A DNA stretch of 6,721 nucleotides from JAEHDI01 sp035455185 (GCA_035455185.1 DATIFQ010000428.1:1-6721), one strand, 5' to 3'. Counted from the first letter of the stretch, positions 1-6,686 are shown. Translations and numbers: made by a program. The notes: a model not told the origin generated them from the sequence alone.

Positions 1-134
1 ACGATCTCGCCGGGCTCGAGATCCCGAACCCGCCGGAAGCCGAGGTTGGCAAAACCGCCGCATTCGGACGCAACCACGACGGCTCCCTGTTTCTCTCCAA
101 TGACCAGCGGCCAGCGGCCGGTTGAGCACCGGAC
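1..134 (-). pseudogene. PurF-like class II glutaminase fragment, N-terminus missing
   Basis: Read on the minus strand, this stretch encodes an uninterrupted segment containing GRWPLVIGEKQGAVVVASE, followed by GFRRVRDLEPGEIV. This matches the late part of the N-terminal glutaminase domain of amidophosphoribosyltransferase (PurF), where the family has a 'RPLVxG...VVASET...VRDVEPGEIV' pattern. PurF catalyses the first committed step of purine synthesis. Family-like sequence fades near position 134. The frame runs back to an in-frame TGA at 173-171 with no ATG, GTG or TTG start between, so the catalytic N-terminal cysteine half of the domain is absent. The phosphoribosyltransferase domain would lie left of the window. 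I infer a gene broken by a rearrangement or an assembly join. The family call rests on about 45 residues. Confidence 0.6.
118..132. repeat. 5-bp inverted repeat at the gene-fragment junction
   Basis: CCGGT at 118-122 and ACCGG at 128-132 form a perfect 5-bp inverted repeat around a 5-nt spacer. It sits where recognisable PurF-like coding on the minus strand gives way to recognisable GuaA-like coding on the plus strand. Such a small palindrome is not rare in GC-rich DNA, so its meaning comes only from its position. Confidence 0.5.
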
Positions 135-577
135 CGCATAGGCAACTGCGCAAGGACGGCGTCAGAAAGCTCGGCAAGGCGCTCGGGCTGCCGGCAGAGA
201 CGTACCAGCGGATGCCCTTTCCGGGGCCGGCCCTGGCTGCAAGGGTCGTTGGCGAGGCTACGCCGGAGAAACTTGAGCTTGTCCGAAAGGCGACCGCGAT
301 CGTTGAAGGGGAACTCAAAGACGTCAAGAAGTTCCAGTGCATGGCGATCCTTCACGAGGACATGTTTCCCGGCATGAAGGCAGGCAAGAGAGAGTACGGA
401 ATGCAAATTGAGATCCGCTGCTGGACGAGCGTTGACGCCCGGACGGCTACTCCGGTCTGGCTGCCTTCCAAAGTGCTGGAGAGGATGGCAGCCAGAATCA
501 CAAGGGGAATCCCCGGCGTGGTGAGCGTCACCTACAACATCGCCCCAAAACCGCCGTCCACCATGGAAGCGGTTTGA
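122..577 (+). CDS. GMP-synthase-like (GuaA C-terminal / ExsB-family) protein, 5'-truncated
   Basis: The 151 residues correspond to the C-terminal part of GMP synthetase: the end of the ATP-pyrophosphatase domain plus the dimerisation domain. Visible family features are LRKDGVRKLGKALGLP (residues 9-24), PFPGPALAARVVGE (about 32-45) and the terminal IAPKPPSTMEAV, which parallels the E. coli GuaA ending. GuaA aminates XMP to GMP in the cytoplasm. Full enzymes have about 510-525 residues. The glutaminase domain and the ATP-binding SGGVDS loop are missing here, and nothing resembling them lies upstream in any plus frame. The TTG start at 122 is only the first available codon; similarity begins at about residue 5, so the true gene started further back. 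The middle (HEDMFPGMKAGKREYGMQIE) differs from canonical GuaA, so a divergent ExsB-family ATPase is the alternative. As it stands the protein is unlikely to be active. Confidence 0.75.
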   Translation: MSTGPHRQLRKDGVRKLGKALGLPAETYQRMPFPGPALAARVVGEATPEKLELVRKATAIVEGELKDVKKFQCMAILHEDMFPGMKAGKREYGMQIEIRCWTSVDARTATPVWLPSKVLERMAARITRGIPGVVSVTYNIAPKPPSTMEAV

Positions 578-647
578 CGCCGCTGGGCGCTGGCAGCAGG
601 GTGGCTGGCATGAACCGGCGCCCGGAGCTTCTATTGTCTATCCGCCT
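578..647. other. short intergenic gap between convergent genes
   Basis: This 70-bp gap lies between the stop of the GMP-synthase-like fragment and the stop of the SYLF gene. It has a few short GCTG/CAGC complementary words but no strong GC hairpin followed by a T-run on either strand, so I do not call an intrinsic terminator. Confidence 0.5.
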
Positions 648-1322
648 TCAACCTTTGCGGCTTGAGTACTTGTTGAACGCCGAAATCAGCTTCTCGGCGG
701 CCTTGGGCGGCGCCATCTGCTGGGTGATGATCTCTTTGTTTTCGAGCTTGCGTCCGTAAAGGGCTTGGTTGTCATCAAGGTCCTGGCGCAGCGTGGCTCC
801 CTGTAGTGAAATCCCAGCGAACACACCGCGAGAACGCGACCACGACAGAATTTCAGCGGTCATGTAGGCGTCGGTTTGTGCGGTTGCTGTTCTCCCGACC
901 GGTCCAGCGGCTACCGACGCATCGCCGCCGAGAGTGAACTTGCTGTCAAGGAGCCGCTTCGCGCCGTGCTCATTCATCACGAGCATGATCACATCAGTCT
1001 CGGAGCCCCCGATCTGTAACCCGAAGCTTCCACCTTCGATCCGGACGGCCGCCGGCCCTGTCCAGCCGACTCCGCCCTTCTTGCGGCATGAGAAGAATCC
1101 CTTGCCGTACTTGGCGCCGAAAATAAAGGCGCCCTTCTTCAAACCGGGTACTACCACGATGCACTCGGCCTTGTCCAGTAGTTCTTGCGGTACCGCCTTG
1201 TCCGGTGTCGCCATCACCTCCGAGAAAACCGTGGCGGCGGCATCAAGGCGCTTTACGTGGTCTGGTTGCGCCGAAAGCACGCCCGTGCCGAGTGACAGGG
1301 CGATAAGAATTCTGAGTTTCAT
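648..1322 (-). CDS. secreted SYLF (YSC84-type) lipid-binding domain protein
   Basis: This 224-residue protein starts with a Sec signal peptide: MKLR, hydrophobic ILIALSLGTGVL, then SA with likely cleavage before QP at about residue 19. It is therefore periplasmic or envelope-located. The rest is one SYLF domain (about 25-215) with family-typical stretches: CIVVVPGLKKGAFIFGAKYG (54-73), GVGWTGP (84-90), SFGLQIGGSETD (99-110), LGGDASVAAGPVGR (131-144) and SRSRGVFAGISLQG (162-175). Eukaryotic SYLF proteins bind phosphoinositides or other lipids; the role of bacterial secreted versions is largely unknown. The ATG is well supported: GGGGAGGAG lies just upstream, and this start gives a clean signal peptide. 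The start codon directly follows the stop of the receptor gene, so expression is probably coupled to it. I infer a lipid- or membrane-related partner role; the ligand cannot be read from the sequence. Confidence 0.92.
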   Translation of the reverse strand: MKLRILIALSLGTGVLSAQPDHVKRLDAAATVFSEVMATPDKAVPQELLDKAECIVVVPGLKKGAFIFGAKYGKGFFSCRKKGGVGWTGPAAVRIEGGSFGLQIGGSETDVIMLVMNEHGAKRLLDSKFTLGGDASVAAGPVGRTATAQTDAYMTAEILSWSRSRGVFAGISLQGATLRQDLDDNQALYGRKLENKEIITQQMAPPKAAEKLISAFNKYSSRKG

Positions 1323-3875
1323 TTATCTCCTCCCCAAGAACCTCAGCCGTACGCTGAAGGCTCTATGCTGGCCCCTCCCGTAGTTCAGGAAGAAGGGCGA
1401 GTCTATATTGTTGTTTACCACGTTTGGATTCCCGTGGTTGGTCAGATTGTTGAAGCCAAAGCGCCACGCCCACAAGTAGTTCAGGAACTGGAACCGTCGT
1501 TCCAAATGCAGGTTGATGTTGAAGTAGTAGGGAAGCCGGCGCTCGTTCGGTTTTCCTACGGAAAAACCCTCCTCGTTGACGACACTAAATGGGAACCCGC
1601 TCCTGGCTTCGGCGAGATACGACGCGTTGGTGTCCTTCAGCAGCCAGTTCAGGACGGGGGGCAGGATCGCGCGAGGGAGAGGCGCCCACCCCCACATCAT
1701 GAATCTGTGCGGCGTATCCCACTCAACCGGCCCGGGAGCCTGCGGAGCAAAGATCGGATTCTCGAGGCTGTACTCGACAACCGCATTGGACCTCGCTCTG
1801 GAGTACGTGTATCCGGACACCCATTCGAATTTGCCGCCGAAGGTGCGGCGCACGGAGAAATCCAGTGCGTTGTAGCGGTCGCTGCGTTGGTTGCGTAGCG
1901 TGTAGAACACCGTTTCGGGGTTGACGTTCATCCTCGGCTCAACGAACGTGAATCCGTCCATTCCCGAGCGTCTGAGATAACCCGCCTTTCCGTAGAACTG
2001 GCATGGAAGCTTGCGCTCGATGCTCACGCTGAAGATCCGCGCCCGCGGAACTTTCAGTGACTGCTCGTCCACCACGAAACCCGTTTCAATGGGTCCTCGC
2101 ATCAATTCACCGGATCGCGAAAAAAAAAGGGCCACACTGGTCTGGTCCTGATGCCGTGTCAGCGTAGCTAGACTTAGTGAGTCGCTGAACACGCCAAATC
2201 CAGCGGCGAGTTTCGTTTCCCTCAGCCATCCCGGAGACCAGGCGACAGCCAGTCGAGGCGAAAAGAGCAGGTCGCGCACGATCTGGTCCCAATCCGTCCG
2301 TAGGCCTGCCTCGACCAAGAGTCCTTCCCGCGGAGTCCAGCGGTCCTGGACATAAAGCGTGGATTCGAAGTTCTTCTTGGACAACAGTCCGTTGCCTGTG
2401 AAGGAAACTTCCCGCGCGATTGAACCGTCCGTACGCAACACGACATAGTCGTGCCGTTCGGTTTTCTGGTCGAAGCCGCTACGCTGCAAGTCAGCTCCCA
2501 CCTTCAGTTGGTGCTGGCCGGCGGCTTTCCACGGCGGCAGGAAGGCGTTGACGATCCACTGCTCACGGCCCGTGTCCCGGTCCAGGTCGACGAAGTAGTT
2601 ACCGCGGCGGCCGGACGGGGAAATTTCATACGTCTGGGAACCCAATGGGGTCTCCCGCGTCGAGCCGCGGCTCAAGGCGAAACCGAATTCGACGAGCGCG
2701 CCACGTTGGAAGTAGATCTGCTCCTTGACCGTGGCCATGTAGAGAGTCCGCCGGCGGTGGATGGTCGTCTCCTGCGGATCGAGAAACGACAGGCCGTGAT
2801 GGTCGTCGTCTCCGTAGTTCATCAGGAAGCTACCCGTGAGAATGTTGGCCGGTGTGAGGTTCACCTGAAAGCGGCTCAGGTTGCTCGTCGTGAAACTTCG
2901 GGTCTGGTCTTCGCCCGGCGGCAGTTCCTTGACGATGTCAAGATCATAGAACGCATCAAAGCCGTTCTGAAACCAGGCCCTGCCACGCGCGATCGGTCCG
3001 GAAACGGTAAGGCGCGGCGTCCATTTGTTGAGGAGCAGCCCGCGTTCCGTCGACACGCCCGGGATAAAATTCGTCGCGCCAAATCGCCACCGTTCGTCTC
3101 CCATTCCCGTTTTGATGTCGAGGGAGCCAGCGCTCCCACGGCCCTTGTCAGCCGCAAACCGTGCGCTTTCCAGATCCAGACTGCGCACCGAATCGATGCT
3201 GAGGCGAGCCTCAAACAGTCCAGTCACGGGGTCAGAGATATTGAAGCCATCCAGGTTGAAGTTCGTCTGTTCGCTTGCGCCTCCGTTGAAATGAAGCTGC
3301 CCGCCGTTGTCCTGCACCACACCCGAGAAGAGTGGGAGTGCGTTTCGGACATCCTGGGAAGCGGGATAAGGCACCTCCAGGATCTCCATGCTGTTGAGTT
3401 GCTTCTGTTCTGTCGTGTCGGCAGGGTCGATCACTGGCGCGGAGTAGACGACATCGACCGTCTCGACGAACTCCCTCAAATGGTTCAACGTAATGGTGAC
3501 TTCGTTGACACCTTCGTTGAGAGTCGTTGAGGCCCGCTCGACGACGAAAAAACCGGGCCGTTCGGCATGAAGGGCGTACTGGCCCGGTACCGGCAACCCG
3601 ATCTCAAACCGGCCCTGGCTGTCTGAGACGATGAACGGTGCCTGGACGAGACCAGGCTGCCGGAATTCCACTCGTGCTCCGGGCACGACCGCTCCATTTT
3701 CGTCGACCACCCTGCCGTTCACCCTCACTTGAGCCTGGAGAGCAGCCGTCAAGACGGTCAGCAGGAGCACCGCCCGCAGACAGCCACTTCTCCGGGCAGG
3801 AGCAGCCCGTATGCTTTCATTGTAATGCCCGGAGTCTGCCGCGCCTGATCGGTACAATGTAGGTATGTGGCGCAT
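1323..3875 (-). CDS. TonB-dependent-receptor-like outer membrane protein with carboxypeptidase-regulatory-like N-domain
   Basis: From the ATG at 3875 this is 850 residues. It is predicted to be an outer-membrane beta-barrel transporter or receptor energised by TonB; the substrate is unknown. Order of parts: long basic leader and hydrophobic AVLLLTVLTAALQA with cleavage at about 48; a carboxypeptidase-regulatory-like beta-sandwich (about 50-135; GRVVDENGAVVPGARV, then SDSQGRFEIGLPVPGQYAL); an ETVDVVYSAPVID linker; a plug-like region (about 160-260; FNLDGFNISDPVTG, GSAGSLDIKTG); and a barrel with alternating aromatic strands to the C-terminal FSVRLRF. This layout is typical of the many Oar-like receptors of Acidobacteria, though shorter than the usual ~1000 or more residues. 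The start is uncertain. ATG 3875 and GTG 3905 overlap the divergent gene. TTG 3857 is possible. An ATA at 3812, 6 nt after a TACAAT box, would give an ideal ~27-residue signal peptide. The gene carries a T9 run and abuts the SYLF gene. Confidence 0.85.
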   Translation of the reverse strand: MRHIPTLYRSGAADSGHYNESIRAAPARRSGCLRAVLLLTVLTAALQAQVRVNGRVVDENGAVVPGARVEFRQPGLVQAPFIVSDSQGRFEIGLPVPGQYALHAERPGFFVVERASTTLNEGVNEVTITLNHLREFVETVDVVYSAPVIDPADTTEQKQLNSMEILEVPYPASQDVRNALPLFSGVVQDNGGQLHFNGGASEQTNFNLDGFNISDPVTGLFEARLSIDSVRSLDLESARFAADKGRGSAGSLDIKTGMGDERWRFGATNFIPGVSTERGLLLNKWTPRLTVSGPIARGRAWFQNGFDAFYDLDIVKELPPGEDQTRSFTTSNLSRFQVNLTPANILTGSFLMNYGDDDHHGLSFLDPQETTIHRRRTLYMATVKEQIYFQRGALVEFGFALSRGSTRETPLGSQTYEISPSGRRGNYFVDLDRDTGREQWIVNAFLPPWKAAGQHQLKVGADLQRSGFDQKTERHDYVVLRTDGSIAREVSFTGNGLLSKKNFESTLYVQDRWTPREGLLVEAGLRTDWDQIVRDLLFSPRLAVAWSPGWLRETKLAAGFGVFSDSLSLATLTRHQDQTSVALFFSRSGELMRGPIETGFVVDEQSLKVPRARIFSVSIERKLPCQFYGKAGYLRRSGMDGFTFVEPRMNVNPETVFYTLRNQRSDRYNALDFSVRRTFGGKFEWVSGYTYSRARSNAVVEYSLENPIFAPQAPGPVEWDTPHRFMMWGWAPLPRAILPPVLNWLLKDTNASYLAEARSGFPFSVVNEEGFSVGKPNERRLPYYFNINLHLERRFQFLNYLWAWRFGFNNLTNHGNPNVVNNNIDSPFFLNYGRGQHRAFSVRLRFLGRR
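1327..1335 (-). promoter_or_regulatory. strong Shine-Dalgarno of the SYLF gene inside the receptor's 3' end
   Basis: On the minus strand GGGGAGGAG precedes the ATG at 1322 by 4 nt (A plus the TAA stop of the receptor). These same bases encode the last residues (GRR) of the receptor. Ribosomes ending the receptor therefore stop on top of the SYLF start site, which suits termination-reinitiation coupling. Confidence 0.8.
3819..3824 (-). promoter_or_regulatory. possible -10 box for the receptor gene
   Basis: TACAAT is read on the minus strand, with GAAAGC and then the in-frame ATA at 3812-3810 downstream. The spacing would place transcription start at about that codon, which is a leaderless layout. 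I see no convincing -35. If this box is real, the annotated upstream starts (3857, 3875, 3905) would lie outside the transcript. This is inferred from pattern and spacing only. Confidence 0.35.
3853..3858 (+). promoter_or_regulatory. possible -10 box, leaderless start of the exported-protein gene
   Basis: TACAAT ends 6 nt before the ATG at 3865 (TACAATGTAGGTATG). At usual spacing, transcription would begin on the A of the ATG, giving a leaderless mRNA. The GTAGG between box and ATG is at best a poor ribosome site placed too close. No clear -35 is visible. The same hexamer faces the other way 28 bp to the left. Confidence 0.45.
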
Positions 3876-4428
3876 GTTGACCGCGCTTGCGCTGTTCGTC
3901 ATCACTCTCCCAGCCGTGACCGGTGGCGATTATCGGAGTGCGAAGCGCAAGATCGACCAGATCCAGGCTGACCGGGCGCCCTCCGGAACCCGGATCACGT
4001 TGACTACAAATGAGTTGAATGCCTGGGTTCGAGCCGAAGTGCCACCTTCGGTCCGGGGGGCCATGCGGAGTCCGACGCTTGAACTGGGCCATGGTTCCGC
4101 AACGGGCTCTGCCTGGATCGACTTCGTGAAGTTGCGAACGGCGCAGGGTTCGCCGCCAGGCTGGCTCCTCCGGACGCTGCTTGACGGCGAGCACCCGGTT
4201 CGGGTGACGGCAAACGTCCGCTCCGGTGCGGGACGAGCAGTCGTTGATGTTCAGGAAGTCGAGGTTTCGGGCTTCGAAATCAGTGGAAGGGCGCTTGACT
4301 ACATGGTTCGGAATTTCCTGCTCCCGCGCTACCCGAATGCAAAGATCGGTGAACCGTTCGAGATGGGGCACCGTATTGAGCGGCTGGACATTGCCCCGGC
4401 TGGCGTCGGAGTGGTTATCGGGAAGTAG
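3865..4428 (+). CDS. exported protein of unknown function
   Basis: I do not recognise this 187-residue protein as a named family. It begins with a Sec-type signal peptide (MWRMLTALALFVITLPAVTGG, cleavage at about 18-21), so it should be periplasmic or envelope-associated; there is no lipobox cysteine and no other membrane segment. The mature part has ITLTTNELNAWVRAEVP (about 44-60), a central region alternating hydrophobic and charged residues (VRVTANVRSGAGRAVVDVQE), then EVSGFEISGRALDYMVRNFL and a C-terminal IERLDIAPAGVGVVIGK. The 'LT..ELN' start followed by long amphipathic strands faintly recalls periplasmic lipid-binding proteins of the YceB/LmeA (TULIP-like) sort, but this is only a resemblance. 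ATG 3865 is chosen because it follows a TACAAT box and gives a full signal peptide; ATG 3874 would shorten it. The gene diverges from the receptor, and its stop overlaps the convergent hemY end. Confidence 0.8.
   Translation: MWRMLTALALFVITLPAVTGGDYRSAKRKIDQIQADRAPSGTRITLTTNELNAWVRAEVPPSVRGAMRSPTLELGHGSATGSAWIDFVKLRTAQGSPPGWLLRTLLDGEHPVRVTANVRSGAGRAVVDVQEVEVSGFEISGRALDYMVRNFLLPRYPNAKIGEPFEMGHRIERLDIAPAGVGVVIGK
4415..4428. other. 14-bp tail-to-tail gene overlap
   Basis: The TAA of hemY (4417-4415, minus) lies inside the last codons of the plus-strand exported-protein gene, whose TAG is at 4426-4428. Each transcript must run into the other gene's 3' coding region before ending, and no bidirectional terminator can fit between them. 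Confidence 0.85.
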
Positions 4429-5788
4429 CGATCCTTTCCGCTACCTGCTTTCCCATTCGCACACAGTCAGGAACCCCAATGCCGTAGTATGCGTTGCCGA
4501 CAAGATGCACGCCGGGCGCACCGGAGAGGCGGGCTTCGATTTCCTCCACTCGTTTCTGATGACCGACGACATACTGCGCCATCGAGCGGGGCCATCGGGC
4601 CACTCGCCAGAACATTGGTTGGGAGTGCAATCCCAGGATCTCGCGCAACTCCTCGCGCACAGTTTCCACCAGTGCGTCGTCGCTCTCCTGGAGGGATGCG
4701 CTGCTATCGCCGCCGAGGAAACACCTGAGCACCACCTTATCTTCGGGCACGCGATGGGCAAATTTCGTTCCGACCCATGTGCCTGCCATGACGCGCTTCC
4801 GCTCGCGTTTCGGCACCAGGAATCCGAACCCGTTCAGGCGACAGTCAAACGTGCTTTTCGCGAACCCCAGGGAAATGGTGACCGACGAGTTATAGGGGAT
4901 TGCCGCAAGTAGGTCTGCCAGCGGATCGTCGAGCGGCCGGATCACCCCGCCGGCTTCATGCGCCTGGCAAGCAAGAACGACGTGTCTGGCGTCCAGTGAG
5001 CCGTCTGAAAGCATGACGCGGTAGCCGTCGGCTTGCCGCTCGACAGCGAGCGCATCGGCCTCGATCACATTGACGGAATGCCCTGCCGCCGAAACCAGAG
5101 TGTTGATCAGCTTGCCCAACCCGCCGCGAAGCGTCTGAAACAAAGGAGGATTCCCCTCCTTCCGCCGCATCTTGCGGCGTTCCGCCAGCACCCCTCGCGA
5201 CAGACTTCCGTACTTTTCCTCGAGTTCTACGAAACGGTTCAATACGCTCGCTACGCTTAGCTTCTCGGGATCGCCGCCGTAGACTCCGGCAAGTAACGGT
5301 TCGGCCAAATAGTCGACCGCTTCCTCGCCGTAGTGGTCTCGGATGAAATCCGCTACCGACCTGTCCTCGGATGGCGCGTTTCCCGGTCGCCGGAACACCT
5401 CCCAGCCCATGCGGAACTTGGTAGGCCAGCCGAGGAGCCGTGTCGAGACCATCGGCAAGATGCGAGTCGGCACCATCAACATGAGCCCGTCGGGCATCGG
5501 AAGAAGCTTCCCGTCCTTGACGATATAGGTGACGCGCAACTCGTCGTTCGAGCCGATCACATCGCCGGCAAGACCCAGCTCGCGAATGAGCTCAAGCGCC
5601 CATGGCTTGGCGGCGAGAAAACTGTCGGGGCCCGCTTCAAGTAGGCAACCATGCGCCGAATCCGTTCGGACCACCCCGCCGAGGTACGGGCGCCGTTCCA
5701 CAACCGTGGAGGGTATGCCGGCCTTAGAGAGGTGATACGCGGTGGACAATCCCGAGACGCCCCCGCCGATGATTACTACGGCCCGCAT
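4415..5788 (-). CDS. hemY: oxygen-dependent protoporphyrinogen/coproporphyrinogen oxidase (HemY type)
   Basis: This 457-residue FAD enzyme oxidises protoporphyrinogen IX (or coproporphyrinogen III in the coproporphyrin-dependent route) to the porphyrin, the step next to iron insertion. The N-terminus has the dinucleotide-binding fold VVIIGGGVSGLSTAYHL (about 4-20), then ERR (31-33) closing the FAD-ribose site and the GPDSFLA stretch (about 53-59). The segment AEPLLAGVYGGDPEKLS is characteristic of this family. The C-terminal GNAYYGIGVPDCVRMG (about 432-447) is the second FAD contact. Length fits the usual ~460-470. The open frame extends 45 codons further, to 5923, but that part lies in hemH and reads as low-complexity S/P-rich shadow; ATG 5788 puts the FAD fold at the N-terminus and lies 1 nt after the hemH stop. 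The 3' end overlaps the convergent exported-protein gene by 14 bp. Which porphyrinogen it uses cannot be decided from sequence alone. Confidence 0.93.
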   Translation of the reverse strand: MRAVVIIGGGVSGLSTAYHLSKAGIPSTVVERRPYLGGVVRTDSAHGCLLEAGPDSFLAAKPWALELIRELGLAGDVIGSNDELRVTYIVKDGKLLPMPDGLMLMVPTRILPMVSTRLLGWPTKFRMGWEVFRRPGNAPSEDRSVADFIRDHYGEEAVDYLAEPLLAGVYGGDPEKLSVASVLNRFVELEEKYGSLSRGVLAERRKMRRKEGNPPLFQTLRGGLGKLINTLVSAAGHSVNVIEADALAVERQADGYRVMLSDGSLDARHVVLACQAHEAGGVIRPLDDPLADLLAAIPYNSSVTISLGFAKSTFDCRLNGFGFLVPKRERKRVMAGTWVGTKFAHRVPEDKVVLRCFLGGDSSASLQESDDALVETVREELREILGLHSQPMFWRVARWPRSMAQYVVGHQKRVEEIEARLSGAPGVHLVGNAYYGIGVPDCVRMGKQVAERIATSR

Positions 5789-5789
5789 C

Positions 5790-6686
5790 TCAGGACGTGA
5801 GGAGTCTCTCCCTGGCCACGGTAGCCAGTGTGGCGATGAACTTAGTTGAGGCGTTGAGGGACTCGGGTCGTTGGAGCCGGACGCCACGCTCGGTTGCGTA
5901 GCTCCGGAAGAGTACGTCGACATCGTACAGGATCTCTACATGATCGCAAACGAAACCAATCGGCGCGAGTACGACATCCCGGATGCCCTCCCGGGCGTAC
6001 TGGTCGATTCGAGACTCCACGGTCGGGCCGAGCCAGCTCTCCTCGGTCATGCCCTGGCTCTGATAGGCGAAGTCCCAGTCCGCCAACCCGCAGCGTTCAG
6101 CTACCGCCTTCGCCGTGGCCCTCGCCTCGGTGTCGTAAGGATCGCCCTTTTCGAGGATTCGCTCCGGCAGCGAGTGTGCGGTGAAGAGGACCGTCGGGCA
6201 GGGGAGCAACGGCTTGAGCCGCTCTGCAAACGCCTCCACAAGAAGCGGATGTGAATGGAAGCTCTTCGTCCAGGCGATCTCCGCACGGACTCCCAGTTCC
6301 TGCTTTGCCTCCTGCGTCCTCCGGAAGTACAGCCCGACGCTCAAGCGGGAATACTGTGGAGCCAGGCAGATGGCGACGATGCGGTCCACGCCGTCCGTCC
6401 TGATCTCTGCCATGGCTTCCCGGATGAACGGGCGCCAGTTGCGCATCCCCAGGTAAACCCTGACCGGAAAGCCTTCCTCCGCGAGCTTGCGCTCGAGCGC
6501 CTCTGCCTGCTCTCGCGTGCGGGCCAGCAGCGGTGAACTCCCCCCGATCAGAGCGTATCGCTGCCGGATTTCCTCAACGACGTGCGGTGCGAGCGCCCTG
6601 CCGCCCCGGACCAGACTGAGGTACGGTTCAACGTCTTCCAGCCGTTCCGGCGCGCCGTGTGCCAGAAGCAGAACAGCCTGCTTCAT
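5790..6686 (-). CDS. hemH: ferrochelatase
   Basis: This 298-residue protein inserts ferrous iron into protoporphyrin IX (or coproporphyrin III) to give haem, in the cytoplasm or at the inner face of the membrane. Family landmarks are LLLAHGAP (6-13), IGGSSPL (47-53), FTAHSLPERI with the probable catalytic His171, YQSQGMTEESWLGP (208-221), which is the ferrochelatase signature, and PIGFVCDHVEILYD with the probable metal-handling Glu251. There is no C-terminal extension with the cysteine cluster seen in Fe-S ferrochelatases, so this is a short cluster-free form close to the ~310 residues of the Bacillus enzyme. ATG 6686 overlaps the stop of the upstream gene as ATGA, and the TGA at 5790 lies 1 nt before the hemY start, so all three are probably one transcript. 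No strong Shine-Dalgarno is visible; coupling to the upstream gene probably supplies translation. Confidence 0.95.
   Translation of the reverse strand: MKQAVLLLAHGAPERLEDVEPYLSLVRGGRALAPHVVEEIRQRYALIGGSSPLLARTREQAEALERKLAEEGFPVRVYLGMRNWRPFIREAMAEIRTDGVDRIVAICLAPQYSRLSVGLYFRRTQEAKQELGVRAEIAWTKSFHSHPLLVEAFAERLKPLLPCPTVLFTAHSLPERILEKGDPYDTEARATAKAVAERCGLADWDFAYQSQGMTEESWLGPTVESRIDQYAREGIRDVVLAPIGFVCDHVEILYDVDVLFRSYATERGVRLQRPESLNASTKFIATLATVARERLLTS

Noticed and set aside
578..647. Possible bidirectional terminator between the convergent genes
   Set aside because: Only weak short complementary words and no T-run on either strand.
574..759. Small plus-strand open frame starting at the end of the GMP-synthase-like gene
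   Set aside because: Starts from TTG, overlaps the SYLF 3' end in antisense, and has no ribosome site or similarity.
1365..1898. 177-codon plus-strand open frame antisense to the receptor 3' part
   Set aside because: No family features; explained by the codon bias of the opposite-strand gene.
2451..3530. 359-codon open frame on the plus strand antisense to the receptor gene
   Set aside because: It runs wholly inside the receptor gene, has no recognisable domain or ribosome site, and its composition (R/V/A-rich, no structural pattern) is that of an antisense shadow in GC-rich DNA.
3757..3820. Short minus-strand frame starting at the ATG inside the TACAATG box
   Set aside because: Ends after about 20 codons in a different frame from the receptor. 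The receptor frame is open across the region, so no frameshift is needed.
3817..4371. 184-codon minus-strand open frame opposite the exported-protein gene
   Set aside because: The plus-strand reading has a signal peptide and ordered amphipathic strands; the minus reading is Arg/Pro-rich with no domain.
5789..5923. 45-codon N-terminal extension of hemY
   Set aside because: It lies within hemH, is S/P-rich without pattern, and would put extra residues before the FAD-binding fold that normally begins this family.
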